From assembly GCA_017854535.1 (NCBI GenBank), contig JAFMHL010000007.1, positions 34,608-98,607 on the forward strand: a DNA stretch of 64,000 bases, in the 5' to 3' direction. A model generated the notes under the pieces. The model was not told the origin of the DNA. It did not search any database and worked only from the letters and a program-made list of their open reading frames with translations. Within the stretch, counting starts at the first letter, position 1; each line of letters begins with the position of its first letter. This document shows positions 47,805 through 58,081 of the stretch, one piece after another. Source of the stretch: Nitratireductor sp. (lineage in GTDB: Bacteria > Pseudomonadota > Alphaproteobacteria > Rhizobiales > Rhizobiaceae). Both the position numbers and the translations under genes were made by a program.

Positions 47805-49661
47805 TTATTTTTTACCAAGTATTTCCGCCACTTTTTCTGCCATTTCCTTTTCCCATTTGGCGCCACTTTCGCGGGCTTTCGCCACATAGACATCATTCTC
47901 CAGTGTTGGGATATCAGGATTATAATGCTCGGCCATGGCTGCAATCGACTTTTTGTCCATGACATCAAATGCAAGTTTTAACTGCTCGGATTGATCGTCA
48001 GTATACCCTAAAGCTTGAAACGCAGAGCGCCCCATTCGCAGCGAACTGTCATAGGTCTCTCGAACGATATCCCGGCATCCAGCAGCATAAAGATCGTAAA
48101 CATGGTCGCGCGCAACGGCTCGGGCAATGATGTGAACTTCTGGATAGTGCTTGGATACATATTTCACCAGTTCAGTGATTTGTTCACGCCCATCGATCAC
48201 AATTACAAAAAGTTTTGCTTCAGCCATTCCCGCAGAATGCAAAAGGTCCGGCCGTGTTGCATCGCCGTAATAGGCTTTGACGCCGAAACGGCTCAACATT
48301 TCCAGCTGCTTTGAACTGAAATCAATCACGGTTGAGGGATGCCCAGCGCCGCTAAGCATGCGTCTGATAATGCCACCCATCCGGCCATTGCCAGCAATGA
48401 TGATTTTATTGCTTTCTTCAATCGCATCGGCTTCTCGATCATCAGTGATATTGAATCGAGGGGCGATAATACGATCATAGAGAATGAAAAGCAGTGGGGT
48501 TAGTAGCATCGATATCGCAACGACAAGCAATAACTGATCTGCAATGGGCTTTGGAATAACGCCGCTTGCAACAGTAAAAGACAAGAGCACAAATCCGAAC
48601 TCACCTGCTTGAGCCAAGCCCAATGCAAAGAGCCACTTATCTGCGCCTTCAATCTTGAATACCAAAGCAAGGGCCCACAACACGGCAACCTTCAACACGA
48701 TAAGCCCAAGCGTAAGGCCCAAAATTAAAGCCAAATTGTCCATCAAGAGGATGAAATTGATGCCAGCTCCCACGGACATGAAAAATACGCCAAGAAGCAA
48801 GCCCTTAAAAGGGTCGATATCTGATTCCAGTTCATGTCGATATTCACTATTGGCCAGAACCACGCCAGCCAGAAAAGTGCCCAATGCGGGAGATAGCCCT
48901 ACGAGTGACATCAGCAAGGCGATACCAATTACCATCATCAAAGCAGTGGCAGTGAAGAGTTCACGCAGATTGGCTGCTGAAATAAATCTGAAAATGGGAC
49001 CTGTTAAAAAGTTCCCACCCAGGACGACAGCACCCACAGCGCCAATCGTTAGCAATGCCGTTTGCCAACCGTTCAATCCGTCGACCAAACTCATCGCCAG
49101 ACCGTGGTCCCCACCGTCGGTTCCATGGCCGGCCACCGCTACCAGTTCGGGCAAGGCCAATAAAGGGATCAACGCCAACATCGGAATGACGGCAATATCC
49201 TGAAACAAAAGAACCGAAAAACTGGATTGACCTCCATCGCTTTTCATCAGGCCTTTTTCATTCAGCGTTTGTAAAACGATGGCCGTTGAAGAAAGTGCTA
49301 GTACCAATCCGATAGCAAGTGCTACCGACCAAACTTGCCCCAAGATCATGGCAATCACCATCACCAGCAATGTCGTTAAAACAACCTGGCCGCCACCAAG
49401 GCCTAAAAGCCTCGCTCGCATGGACCAAAGTATTTTTGGCTCGAGTTCCAAACCAACCAGAAACAACATCATAACTACGCCGAATTCTGCAAAATGCTGA
49501 ATTGAAATCACATCCACATGAAGAAGCGAGAGCACGGGGCTGATCAATATGCCCGCTATCAGATATCCCAAGACGGATCCAAGTCCGAGCCGGGTTGCGA
49601 TTGGAACTGCAATAACGCCTGCGATGAGAAAGATGAATGCGAGCAGTAGGAAGTCTGTCAT
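47805..49661 (-). CDS. KefB/KefC-type monovalent cation:proton antiporter
   Basis: 618 residues: 12-13 membrane helices of the CPA2 exchanger (1-390; motif LFQDIAVIPMLALIP holds the ion-site Asp) followed by an RCK/TrkA-N domain (IIIAGNGRMGGIIRRML, FVIVIDGREQITELVKYVSKHYP). Predicted to export potassium in exchange for protons, as KefB/KefC do during electrophile stress. A methylglyoxal synthase occurs in the same window, which is a suggestive but distant partner. No KefF/KefG-like gene beside it. Confidence 0.92.
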   Translation of the reverse strand: MTDFLLLAFIFLIAGVIAVPIATRLGLGSVLGYLIAGILISPVLSLLHVDVISIQHFAEFGVVMMLFLVGLELEPKILWSMRARLLGLGGGQVVLTTLLVMVIAMILGQVWSVALAIGLVLALSSTAIVLQTLNEKGLMKSDGGQSSFSVLLFQDIAVIPMLALIPLLALPELVAVAGHGTDGGDHGLAMSLVDGLNGWQTALLTIGAVGAVVLGGNFLTGPIFRFISAANLRELFTATALMMVIGIALLMSLVGLSPALGTFLAGVVLANSEYRHELESDIDPFKGLLLGVFFMSVGAGINFILLMDNLALILGLTLGLIVLKVAVLWALALVFKIEGADKWLFALGLAQAGEFGFVLLSFTVASGVIPKPIADQLLLVVAISMLLTPLLFILYDRIIAPRFNITDDREADAIEESNKIIIAGNGRMGGIIRRMLSGAGHPSTVIDFSSKQLEMLSRFGVKAYYGDATRPDLLHSAGMAEAKLFVIVIDGREQITELVKYVSKHYPEVHIIARAVARDHVYDLYAAGCRDIVRETYDSSLRMGRSAFQALGYTDDQSEQLKLAFDVMDKKSIAAMAEHYNPDIPTLENDVYVAKARESGAKWEKEMAEKVAEILGKK

Positions 49662-49704
49662 GTAATAAATCCGAATCTAAATGCCAAAAGAACCTGGCCT
49701 CTGT

Positions 49705-50862
49705 CTACCAGACTTTGCCATATAGTTCGATGATCTCATCTTTGGTCGGCACTATAGGATTGTTTTGAGGGGATCCTGATGAGAGAGCCTGATCGGCCAT
49801 GAGTGGCCAAAGCTTGGCTGCTTCATCGCGATTGTGACCCACTTCAGAAGGTTTTGGAACTTTCAAATCAGCGTTTAGCTGACGAAGTCCGGCAACCAGT
49901 TTCTCACAGGCTGTTTCATCACTATCAGTACTGTTCGACCAACCCATTACCCGCGCACAATGTCCATACCGCTCGGTCGATGCACTGACTGAAAACGCAG
50001 TTATCTCTGGCAGTAGCATGGCATTTGATAATCCATGAGCTACGTGAAAATGTGCGCCGATGGGCCTACTCATGCCATGCACCAGTGCAACAGACGCATT
50101 CGAAAACGCCATTCCAGCTTGCGAGGCGGCTAACATTAAAGCTTCCCGCGCTTCGCCGTTTTGAGGATCAGCGCAAGCGGCGCGAACATGTTTTGCAATT
50201 AAAGGCATCGCCGAGAGTGCAAACGCATCCGTATAGGCAAATGACTTTCGGCTGACATAAGCCTCCATAGCGTGGGTAAGACTATCAACAGCCGTATCTG
50301 CCGTAATGCGCCACGGTTTGGTCACGGTAAATTGCCAGTCAATAATGGCGGCTGTAGCAACACAGGCTAGACCGGACAAATTATATTTCTCAACCAGCTG
50401 CGTATCTGTAATGACACACCAGCGCGTCAATTCTGAACCGGTTCCACCTGTGGTCGGTATAAGAATTGTTGGAAGGCCACATTTGTCAATTTGATATGGC
50501 GCTTTGTAATCGCGAACATGCCCGCCATTAACCGCCATGAAGGAAATCGCTTTGGCTGAATCCATAGGGCTGCCGCCGCCAAACCCGATGATACAATCAT
50601 AGTCACCGGCTTTGAGAGCCGCTAAGCCCGCATCAACACAAATATCTGTCGGGTCCTCAACCACACCGTCAAAAATTCCAAATGACATCCCTGCCTTTTG
50701 CAAGATTGATGTAACGGTATCCACGTGACCTAGTTTGACCAGATTGGTGTCTGTTACGATTAGCGGATTTGAAAGACCGAGTTGCTCCAAAACCAAAGCT
50801 GTTTCACTAGCAACACCGCCGCCGATGCGGATAATTCTGGGAGATTGAACACGGCCGATCAT
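49705..50862 (-). CDS. Iron-containing alcohol dehydrogenase
   Basis: 385 residues of the group III Fe-ADH family. Cofactor-binding GFGGGSPMDSAKA and PTTGGTGSELT, and metal ligands in DTAVDSLTHAMEAYVS and the segment starting HGMSRPIGAHFHVAHG. Substrate could be a short-chain alcohol, aldehyde, lactaldehyde or hydroxy acid. ATG 50862 is supported by AAGGA 8 bases upstream; the open frame extends to 50895. Confidence 0.9.
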   Translation of the reverse strand: MIGRVQSPRIIRIGGGVASETALVLEQLGLSNPLIVTDTNLVKLGHVDTVTSILQKAGMSFGIFDGVVEDPTDICVDAGLAALKAGDYDCIIGFGGGSPMDSAKAISFMAVNGGHVRDYKAPYQIDKCGLPTILIPTTGGTGSELTRWCVITDTQLVEKYNLSGLACVATAAIIDWQFTVTKPWRITADTAVDSLTHAMEAYVSRKSFAYTDAFALSAMPLIAKHVRAACADPQNGEAREALMLAASQAGMAFSNASVALVHGMSRPIGAHFHVAHGLSNAMLLPEITAFSVSASTERYGHCARVMGWSNSTDSDETACEKLVAGLRQLNADLKVPKPSEVGHNRDEAAKLWPLMADQALSSGSPQNNPIVPTKDEIIELYGKVW

Positions 50863-50940
50863 TTTGATTTCCTTTGCCTGTAGTGTTTTGAACAACCCTA
50901 GACGATCTAATATATCAAGCCAATTGAACGCATCGGGCTT

Positions 50941-51597
50941 TTAGTCGGCTGCATCGAGCCCCATTTGCCAGAAGTCAGCCTCCAGGCGCGAGGCTGCCCC
51001 AAACAAATTCTTCAAACGGGGATATCGAGCATCTGATGACAATTCATCAGAGAGGAGATTGATGTGTTTGATCGTGTTTTGCGCTAATTCCTGATATTCA
51101 TCCGATGCATATTCCAAAATCCATTCTGAATATGGATTGTCGGAAACCGCCTTATCTTTCAGAGCGGATCCAATTTCGCCATAGCCGATCATGCAAGGCG
51201 CAAGTGAAACATATAAATCCAATAGATCACCAGCATTGCCGACATCCAGAACGAAACGCGTATAGGCAATTGTTTCGCTGGCTTCTGGTTCGTTTTCCAG
51301 TTCGGATGCACTAATTCCCCAACCTTCACAAATGCGAACATGCAAATCCATTTCAACGTCAAGAATTGCTTTCAGCCCTTCAAGCCCATGACGCATTTCT
51401 TTTAAAGATCGAGACTTGTAGATCGATAAAGCATAAGCCCGGCTAAACTGAATCAGAAACAGATAATCCTGAACCAGATATTTCTTGAACGCAGCAGAAG
51501 GAAGAGTCCCTTCGCCCATTTGGCGCACAAACTCGTGCTTGGTATAGCTTTCCCAATCGTTGAGGCAGTCTGCTTTTAGCTGATCGAACAAATTCAT
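50941..51597 (-). CDS. tenA: TenA-family aminopyrimidine aminohydrolase (thiaminase II)
   Basis: 218 residues, all-helical. Salvages the pyrimidine half of degraded thiamin. Key residues are visible in YLVQDYLFLIQF (Asp), APCMIGYGEIG (nucleophile Cys) and RLEADFWQMGL (Glu near the C-terminus). No TPP riboswitch was seen in the 33 bases upstream and no other thiamin gene is nearby. Confidence 0.92.
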   Translation of the reverse strand: MNLFDQLKADCLNDWESYTKHEFVRQMGEGTLPSAAFKKYLVQDYLFLIQFSRAYALSIYKSRSLKEMRHGLEGLKAILDVEMDLHVRICEGWGISASELENEPEASETIAYTRFVLDVGNAGDLLDLYVSLAPCMIGYGEIGSALKDKAVSDNPYSEWILEYASDEYQELAQNTIKHINLLSDELSSDARYPRLKNLFGAASRLEADFWQMGLDAAD

Positions 51598-51630
51598 TTT
51601 AAGTTATGCCTGCTAAGTTGACGTTCAAAT

Positions 51631-52071
51631 TCAAAGGTCTTTGGTTTGGTGCATTGGATGCCCATCGGCAAATTCAATCAAATCCCAAAGTGTTCCATAT
51701 AGGTCTTTGAAAACTGCAACGGTTCCATAGTCCATTACTTTGGGATCACGCTCAAACTCGATTCCTTGCGCTAACATCGCCTGATAATCACGGTGAAAAT
51801 CATCAGTTTGTAGAAACAGGAATACACGGCCACCAGCCTGGTTGCCTATGAATTTTTCCTGCTTTACAGATGATGCTCTAGCCAAAAGCAGTGTAGTACC
51901 GCCATTCTTACGCCAGCCAGGTGGAGCGATCACAACCCATCTTTTGTCTTGTTCAGCTTGATCGGTGTCATCGACCAATTCGAATTTCAGCTTACTGCAA
52001 TAAAACGCAATGGCTTCGTCATAGTCTCGAACAACTAGGGATATATGAGCGATGGATTGGATCATTGTCAT
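51631..52071 (-). CDS. VOC-family (glyoxalase/dioxygenase fold) protein
   Basis: 146 residues with one vicinal oxygen chelate domain: IAHISLVVRDYDEAIAFYCSKLKFE at the start, FLQTDDFHRDYQAMLAQG in the middle and YGTVAVFKDLYGTLWDLIEF at the end. Possible metal ligands are the first histidine and the last glutamate. Substrate unknown; a glyoxalase role is one option. Confidence 0.85.
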   Translation of the reverse strand: MTMIQSIAHISLVVRDYDEAIAFYCSKLKFELVDDTDQAEQDKRWVVIAPPGWRKNGGTTLLLARASSVKQEKFIGNQAGGRVFLFLQTDDFHRDYQAMLAQGIEFERDPKVMDYGTVAVFKDLYGTLWDLIEFADGHPMHQTKDL

Positions 52072-52169
52072 ATTAACCTGGCAGAAGTTTCATTAAATAA
52101 CTGAAATGGGTTTTCAGGCTTTGGTAACCCCTGATGGTCAACATAGTCCTCTATAAAGGAGCACGACCA

Positions 52170-52367
52170 TTGTCTTTCATCAAATCAATATTAAACGCTG
52201 TACTAAGTGTTTTTGCACCAGTTTTACTGGCATTTGCAGGCGCAGGAACTACTTCCTTTGGCCTGAATTATGACTACGAAATTGTCACTTGGACCGGGTT
52301 AATTGTGATCGGCGCGGGTATCTTATGGGGTATCGGCATATTTCTGTATTATGGAGGGGCCGATTAA
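52170..52367 (+). CDS. Small two-helix membrane protein with TTG start
   Basis: 65 residues with two hydrophobic helices (AVLSVFAPVLLAFAGAG and TWTGLIVIGAGILWGIGIFLYYGG). TTG 52170 is favoured because AAAGGAG lies 8 bases upstream; an in-frame ATG at 52134 has no such site. Conserved family not recognised. Converges with ssb, 42 bases apart. Confidence 0.6.
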   Translation: MSFIKSILNAVLSVFAPVLLAFAGAGTTSFGLNYDYEIVTWTGLIVIGAGILWGIGIFLYYGGAD

Positions 52368-52409
52368 ACCGCATTTGATACAAGCAATCGGTCGACCGAA
52401 TCCATAGTC

Positions 52410-52907
52410 CTAGAACGGAATTTCGTCATCCAGATCGCCGCCGCCGCCGCCAAAGCTAGGGCCGGACTGACCAAAATCAGAACCACCTCCTGATTTTCCG
52501 CCACCAGATTGCCCGCCGCCAACGCGGCTATACTCGCTCTGTCCACCGCCCTCGCCGCGACCATCCAGCATTGTCAAATTGCCGTTAAAGCCTTGAAGAA
52601 CAACTTCAGTTGAATACTGGTCATTGCCTTCTTTGTTGGTCCATTTGCGTGTTTGAAGCTGGCCCTCAAGATATACCTTGGAGCCTTTCTTCAAATATTG
52701 TTCGGCAATTTTGCAAAGGCCTTCATTGAAGATCACAACACGATGCCATTCAGTCTTTTCCCGACGTTCACCGCTGTTCTTGTCCCGCCATGACTCGGAA
52801 GTAGCAACAGATAAATTAGCAATCGGTCGGCCATCCTGCGTACGCCGAATGTCCGGGTCCGCGCCCAAATTACCAATTAGAATTACCTTATTAACACTTC
52901 CGGCCAT
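52410..52907 (-). CDS. ssb: Single-stranded DNA-binding protein
   Basis: 165 residues. N-terminal OB fold (about 1-110: [40 protein letters not shown]), a glycine-rich linker, and the acidic tail DLDDEIPF that recruits repair proteins. ATG 52907 has AAGGA upstream. ssb next to uvrA is typical in rhizobia; here a PAP2 gene lies between. A GTTC-N7-GTTC SOS box lies 134 bases upstream. Confidence 0.96.
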   Translation of the reverse strand: MAGSVNKVILIGNLGADPDIRRTQDGRPIANLSVATSESWRDKNSGERREKTEWHRVVIFNEGLCKIAEQYLKKGSKVYLEGQLQTRKWTNKEGNDQYSTEVVLQGFNGNLTMLDGRGEGGGQSEYSRVGGGQSGGGKSGGGSDFGQSGPSFGGGGGDLDDEIPF

Positions 52908-53041
52908 GTTCTCGTCCTTAAACTTTTCACCATGCAGCAATTTGACAGCTGCTCAACTTACTATTTCCATATCTATATCCCAATAAGAGGCGTCTATCGC
53001 CCCATCACTGACAACAAGCTTACCCTGTCCACATGTATTTT

Positions 53042-53056
53042 GTTCTACTTTTGTTC
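53042..53056. promoter_or_regulatory. LexA (SOS) box of alphaproteobacterial type
   Basis: GTTC-TACTTTT-GTTC matches the GTTC-N7-GTTC direct repeat bound by LexA in Rhodobacter and rhizobia. It lies between the divergent ssb (134 bases) and PAP2 gene (152 bases). No second box was seen directly before uvrA. Confidence 0.7.
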
Positions 53057-53208
53057 TCATTGCAAGTTTATTTTGGCAACTCACTTTTAACCATACGGCC
53101 AATCTATACAGATACATTTGCCAAACCAGCCACTTTTTAAACCTATCGTAACGGCATCCAGTTAAACCAATTTCGGGGAATTCTAACGGGGAACGAAAAG
53201 GGATTGAT

Positions 53209-54372
53209 ATGACGAGCGGAAGCCAACTCGCACATCTTGATAATTTTGAGAATGCAAACAAGATCGGCCCAAGTAAATCTTTTGGCGCTAAATTCTTAGC
53301 GTCCACATTTGGTTGGTTATTTGGTGAATTCAAAAGATTTCAGGTTTTTTGGATTGTTTTCGGCTTTTGGGTTGTTGCAACCATTGCAGTTTCAACAGCC
53401 ATCGGCGACCCGATGCTGCCCGCTGTGATGAAATATGCACTCCGCATAGTTCGCGCCCTCATATTACTGGCATCTGTATTGTCTCTTAGCGTTGCGATTT
53501 CATTTCTTTATATGAAGGATGACAGCCTGAGCATAACCATCGCCAGGTTCCGCAGTTACCTTGGTAAAAACACTGCGTTTTTCCGAATTCTTGTCGCAAC
53601 GGTTTCATTCGCATTGTTTATGGGGTGCTTCCTGTTTTGGAAAATGCGCATCCCATTAATTCAACCATTTGTTTGGGACAACACTTTTGCAAACTGGGAT
53701 GAAGCACTGCTGAGTGGCAGAGCCGCCTATGAGGTTTTCCTACCATTGATGTTTCGTCCATTGGTGACCCAAGCAATTGATTTCATCTATGGATTTTGGG
53801 CGGTCATCTGCGCTTTGTTCTGGATCGGACTATACGCTTGGAAAAGCGGCAGCACCCATCTTCGTGATACCTATTGGTTGGCAACACTATTTGCATGGCT
53901 AATCATCGGACTATTCGCTGCCACAGCCTTTTCATCGGTTGGCCCTGTATATTATCAGCATTTCAACCCTGATATAGAACGCTTCCAGCCCTTGTTAGCA
54001 CATCTGGCAACGTACGATGTTGGTCATATTCCACAAGAAACGCTTTGGGGTGAAACCCGCGGACTTGCGGCTACAACTGCCCATGAATATTTGTGGACAA
54101 TCTACCAAGGCAACGCCGCCCTGCCCGGCGGTATTTCTGCCATGCCGAGCATGCACAACGCCCAGGCGATGATTTTCGTGCTTGCCGCTTTCAAAATTAA
54201 TCGCAAACTTGGCTATGTGATGTTGGCATTCCTTGCTGTAACCTTCGTTGGTTCAGTCGTGCTTGCCTGGCATTATATGGTGGATGCGTTCATAGCCTAT
54301 GCGCTTGTAGTTCCGCTTTGGTATCTTGCCTCATGGATGGCGCCATCAAATCCGGCAAAAGCAATGCAATAA
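53209..54372 (+). CDS. PAP2-superfamily membrane protein (Aur1/Ipt1-like)
   Basis: 387 residues with about eight membrane helices. Phosphatase-like motifs GISAMPSMHNAQA and WHYMVDAF correspond to the second and third PAP2 active-site motifs of the inositolphosphotransferase (PAP2_3) branch. Likely acts on a lipid phosphate or head group. It sits between ssb and uvrA and ends in its own terminator, so it is a single-gene unit. Confidence 0.83.
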   Translation: MTSGSQLAHLDNFENANKIGPSKSFGAKFLASTFGWLFGEFKRFQVFWIVFGFWVVATIAVSTAIGDPMLPAVMKYALRIVRALILLASVLSLSVAISFLYMKDDSLSITIARFRSYLGKNTAFFRILVATVSFALFMGCFLFWKMRIPLIQPFVWDNTFANWDEALLSGRAAYEVFLPLMFRPLVTQAIDFIYGFWAVICALFWIGLYAWKSGSTHLRDTYWLATLFAWLIIGLFAATAFSSVGPVYYQHFNPDIERFQPLLAHLATYDVGHIPQETLWGETRGLAATTAHEYLWTIYQGNAALPGGISAMPSMHNAQAMIFVLAAFKINRKLGYVMLAFLAVTFVGSVVLAWHYMVDAFIAYALVVPLWYLASWMAPSNPAKAMQ

Positions 54373-54399
54373 CTCAAAGACAGTTGATGTCAGTAGGCT

Positions 54400-54431
54400 A
54401 AGCCTCGGAAATTTTCCGGGGCTTTTCTTTT
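54400..54431 (+). terminator. Intrinsic terminator after the PAP2 gene
   Basis: AAGCCTCGG pairs with CCGGGGCTT (nine pairs, one G-T) around a 7-base loop and is followed by TTCTTTTATT. It would separate PAP2 transcription from uvrA. Confidence 0.8.
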
Positions 54432-54513
54432 ATTCCAGTTTATGTGAACTACATACAAGCATTGGATCGCATTGCCGCTCCTAAAACCAATCTCTGGAAA
54501 TATCAGAAATCCC

Positions 54514-57477
54514 ATGGCCGAACATAAATTCATCACCGTTCGCGGTGCGCGTGAGCACAATCTGAAAAATGTAGACGTTGATCTGCCGCGCGATAAGCTG
54601 ATTGTAATCACTGGCTTGTCAGGCTCGGGCAAATCATCATTGGCGTTTGATACAATTTACGCTGAAGGACAGCGCCGCTATGTGGAAAGCCTTTCAGCCT
54701 ATGCGCGTCAGTTCTTGGAAATGATGCAGAAGCCGGATGTTGACCAAATCGACGGACTTTCGCCCGCTATTTCCATCGAACAGAAAACCACTAGCCGCAA
54801 TCCGCGCTCCACTGTTGGTACAGTGACGGAAATTTATGATTATATGCGTCTGCTGTTTGCCCGTGTTGGTATTCCCTATTCTCCTGCAACGGGCCTCCCA
54901 ATTGAAAGCCAAACGATCTCTCAAATGGTGGATCGCGTGCTGAACCTTGAAGAAGGAACGCGTCTTTATATTCTTGCGCCAATCGTGCGTGGCCGAAAAG
55001 GTGAGTACAAAAAAGACTTGGCCGAGCTGATGAAAAAAGGCTTTCAACGCGTTAAAGTCGACGGCGTATTATACGAAATAGCCGATGTCCCTGATCTCGA
55101 TAAAAAATATAAGCACGACATTGATGTAGTCGTGGACCGTGTTGTGGTGCGCGATGATATTGCTGCGCGTTTGGCAGATTCGCTTGAAACAAGCCTCAAG
55201 CTTGCCGATGGATTGGCGGTTGCAGAATTTGCAGACAAACCACTGCCCCAATCAGAAATAGACAGTGCCAATCAATCTAAAAACGATACCCATGAACGCA
55301 TGGTGTTTTCAGAAAAATTTGCATGCCCTGTCTCTGGTTTTACCATTGCCGAAATTGAACCGCGCATGTTTTCGTTCAACAACCCTTTTGGTGCTTGCCC
55401 CACTTGCGATGGCTTGGGCACAGAAAAAGGCGTCGACGCAGATATGGTTGTTCCAGACCATAATTTGACCTTGCGGGGCGGCGCAATTTTGCCTTGGTCA
55501 AAATCGTCAAATCCATCGCCTTATTACGCCCAGACATTGGAGGCTCTTGGCAAACATTTCAGTTTTAAGCTGGGTGACAAATGGTCAGACTTATCCAAAG
55601 AAGCGCAGCAAGCTGTCTTGTATGGAACCGGCAAAACCGAAATCAACTTCGCCTACGATGATGGCTTACGAACCTACAAAACCAAAAAGAGCTTTGAAGG
55701 GGTTGTCGGGAATCTTGAGCGCCGCTGGAAAGAAACCGATAGCGCCTGGATGCGTGAAGAAATTGAAAAGTTCATGTCGTCCACACCATGCCAGGCATGC
55801 GGTGGATATCGCTTGAAGCCTGAAACGCTGGCTATAAAAATTGATTCAAATCACATCGGAAAAATCTCGGAACTGTCTATTCGCCAGGCTAATAAATGGG
55901 CTGATGAACTTCCGGAGAAACTGACTGATAAACAAAATGAAATTGCCGGAAGAATACTAAAAGAAATTCGTGAGCGCCTGAAGTTTCTCAATGATGTTGG
56001 CTTGGACTATCTGACACTGTCACGAAACTCTGGAACATTATCCGGCGGTGAAAGCCAGCGCATTCGCTTGGCGTCCCAAATCGGCTCCGGCCTGACAGGT
56101 GTGCTGTATGTTCTGGATGAGCCATCAATCGGTTTGCATCAGCGTGACAACGCTCGGCTGCTTGATACTTTGCGCCATCTGCGCGATTTAGGAAATACGG
56201 TCATCGTCGTAGAGCATGACGAAGATGCGATCCAAACCGCTGACTATCTGTTGGACATTGGCCCAGCTGCAGGCATTCACGGTGGCGAGATTGTTGCGCG
56301 CGGCACACCTGCGGAAGTCATGGCCAATCCGAAATCATTAACGGGGCAATATCTCACAGGTGCTTTAGCAATCCCTTATCCTTCTGAGCGCCGTCAGGCC
56401 GCAAAGGGTAAACGCATCAAAGTCACAGGCGCAACAGGCAACAACCTGCAAGATGTCACGGCTGAAATTCCTCTCTCGTTGTTTACATGTGTTTCAGGCG
56501 TATCGGGCGGTGGAAAGTCCACCTTCCTGATCGAAACCCTATATAAAGCGGCAGCTCGAAAACTAAATGGTGCGCGCGAAGTCCCTGCCCCTCATAAAAG
56601 CATTGAAGGCTTGGAATTCCTCGACAAAGTCATTGATATCGATCAGTCACCAATCGGCCGCACTCCGCGCTCCAATCCGGCAACCTATACAGGTGCTTTC
56701 ACGCCCATCCGAGACTGGTTCTCTGGCTTGCCAGAATCCAAAGCACGGGGATATCAGCCCGGCCGCTTCTCGTTCAACGTAAAAGGCGGACGCTGTGAAG
56801 CCTGTCAGGGCGATGGCGTGATCAAAATCGAAATGCACTTTTTGCCGGATGTCTACGTCACCTGCGATGTGTGTCACGGCAAACGCTATAACCGCGAAAC
56901 CTTGGAAGTTGTTTTCAAAGGTAAGAGCATCGCAGATGTTTTGGACATGACCGTTGAAGAAGGCGCGCAGTTCTTTGCTGCAGTGCCATCTGTACGCGAT
57001 AAACTGGTGACACTCGAGCGCGTTGGCCTCGGCTATATCAAAGTGGGTCAGCAGGCTAACACCCTGTCAGGCGGCGAAGCCCAACGTATCAAACTCGCCA
57101 AAGAACTATCAAAACGCGCCACAGGCCGCACGCTATACATTCTTGATGAACCTACAACCGGACTACATTTCCACGATGTGGCAAAACTACTGGAAGTGCT
57201 CCATGAATTGGTCGATCAGGGAAATACCGTTGTCGTCATTGAGCACAATCTGGAAGTCATCAAGACAGCCGATTATGTGCTGGATCTTGGCCCCGAAGGC
57301 GGCGATGGCGGCGGTGAATTGGTTGCGGCCGGAACGCCTGAAGAAATCTGTAAAGTCGAGCGCAGTTATACCGGTCAGTTCTTGAAAGAACTACTAGAGC
57401 GCCGTCCGCCTGCAGCTCTTAAGTCTTCAGCTGGCACCAAAAAGAAAGCTAAGAGCAAAAAACAGGCGGCGGAGTAG
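54514..57477 (+). CDS. uvrA: Excinuclease ABC subunit A
   Basis: Damage-recognition ATPase of nucleotide excision repair. Two ABC units: the first Walker [10 protein letters not shown] at 34-42 and signature [15 protein letters not shown]; the second Walker [11 protein letters not shown] and signature [15 protein letters not shown]. Zinc modules show CPVSGF...CPTC, CQAC and CEAC...CDVCHG cysteine pairs. 987 residues from ATG 54514 ([17 protein letters not shown]); the frame opens earlier at 54472. It ends with a lysine-rich tail ([12 protein letters not shown]). Confidence 0.97.
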   Translation: MAEHKFITVRGAREHNLKNVDVDLPRDKLIVITGLSGSGKSSLAFDTIYAEGQRRYVESLSAYARQFLEMMQKPDVDQIDGLSPAISIEQKTTSRNPRSTVGTVTEIYDYMRLLFARVGIPYSPATGLPIESQTISQMVDRVLNLEEGTRLYILAPIVRGRKGEYKKDLAELMKKGFQRVKVDGVLYEIADVPDLDKKYKHDIDVVVDRVVVRDDIAARLADSLETSLKLADGLAVAEFADKPLPQSEIDSANQSKNDTHERMVFSEKFACPVSGFTIAEIEPRMFSFNNPFGACPTCDGLGTEKGVDADMVVPDHNLTLRGGAILPWSKSSNPSPYYAQTLEALGKHFSFKLGDKWSDLSKEAQQAVLYGTGKTEINFAYDDGLRTYKTKKSFEGVVGNLERRWKETDSAWMREEIEKFMSSTPCQACGGYRLKPETLAIKIDSNHIGKISELSIRQANKWADELPEKLTDKQNEIAGRILKEIRERLKFLNDVGLDYLTLSRNSGTLSGGESQRIRLASQIGSGLTGVLYVLDEPSIGLHQRDNARLLDTLRHLRDLGNTVIVVEHDEDAIQTADYLLDIGPAAGIHGGEIVARGTPAEVMANPKSLTGQYLTGALAIPYPSERRQAAKGKRIKVTGATGNNLQDVTAEIPLSLFTCVSGVSGGGKSTFLIETLYKAAARKLNGAREVPAPHKSIEGLEFLDKVIDIDQSPIGRTPRSNPATYTGAFTPIRDWFSGLPESKARGYQPGRFSFNVKGGRCEACQGDGVIKIEMHFLPDVYVTCDVCHGKRYNRETLEVVFKGKSIADVLDMTVEEGAQFFAAVPSVRDKLVTLERVGLGYIKVGQQANTLSGGEAQRIKLAKELSKRATGRTLYILDEPTTGLHFHDVAKLLEVLHELVDQGNTVVVIEHNLEVIKTADYVLDLGPEGGDGGGELVAAGTPEEICKVERSYTGQFLKELLERRPPAALKSSAGTKKKAKSKKQAAE

Positions 57478-57517
57478 AATACGCCTATTTCGACAGTTGA
57501 TGAACTTGGCTAAGTCC

Positions 57518-58081
57518 TCACCAAACAGGCTCATTATAAATCAGTTCACCTTCAACACTGATGCCTTTAATAGCAGCATTGCCTTTTTCGTCCAACGCAA
57601 TGACGACGCCAAGATTGCGATCTCTGCGAACTTTTTCCAGATCTTTTGCGTGGGATTTTTCAGCAAAAAAACGATCGATTGGGAACCGGATTTGATGGTT
57701 CTGATTGCTACCGACTAAAACATTACGCGAATTATATTCGCCGCGTATGACGGGAGCGGAAATATCACTTGGGTATTCAGCATAAAGCGTATCTGCCTCC
57801 CAAAATTCATTCTCCCCTTTCTTGAGGCTAACATAGACTGGCTCTTTAAACTCAAACTCGCCGTCTACTTTTACATCTGTCGATGCTAGCCGCCCAATCG
57901 TCAGGTTCAACACTACATAATGCCCACGAAACAAATCGCGCGGATCAACCATACCGCTTTGCAAAACGACTTCAGTGCCGTTGCGGATGAGCTCTGCCCG
58001 ATCGTATATGATCTTGCCCAACGCACCCGTTTGCAACACCGCAGCGATCAGCGCGCCTACTATGAACCATTTCAGCTTCAT
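57518..58081 (-). CDS. GDYXXLXY-domain-like protein
   Basis: 187 residues with an N-terminal membrane anchor (WFIVGALIAAVLQTGALGKIIYDR). The conserved segment reads DPRDLFRGHYVVLNL where the family signature is GDYxxLxY, so His replaces the Asp and the last Tyr is Leu. Pairs with the DUF2157 gene upstream, overlapping it by four bases, an arrangement seen widely. Function unknown. Confidence 0.8.
   Translation of the reverse strand: MKLKWFIVGALIAAVLQTGALGKIIYDRAELIRNGTEVVLQSGMVDPRDLFRGHYVVLNLTIGRLASTDVKVDGEFEFKEPVYVSLKKGENEFWEADTLYAEYPSDISAPVIRGEYNSRNVLVGSNQNHQIRFPIDRFFAEKSHAKDLEKVRRDRNLGVVIALDEKGNAAIKGISVEGELIYNEPVW

Noticed and set aside
48655..49203. 182-codon plus-strand frame opposite the KefB/C-type gene
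   Set aside because: Antisense shadow of a well-conserved membrane protein; composition (runs of T, I, P, K) reflects the opposite strand.
51598..51630. Possible TPP riboswitch before tenA
   Set aside because: Only 33 bases separate tenA from its neighbour and no riboswitch core (CTGAGA) was seen.
54388..54397. Second copy of TGTCAGTAGG, also found in the inverted repeat at 25044
   Set aside because: A single 10-base match without the other arm is close to what chance gives in 64 kb on two strands.
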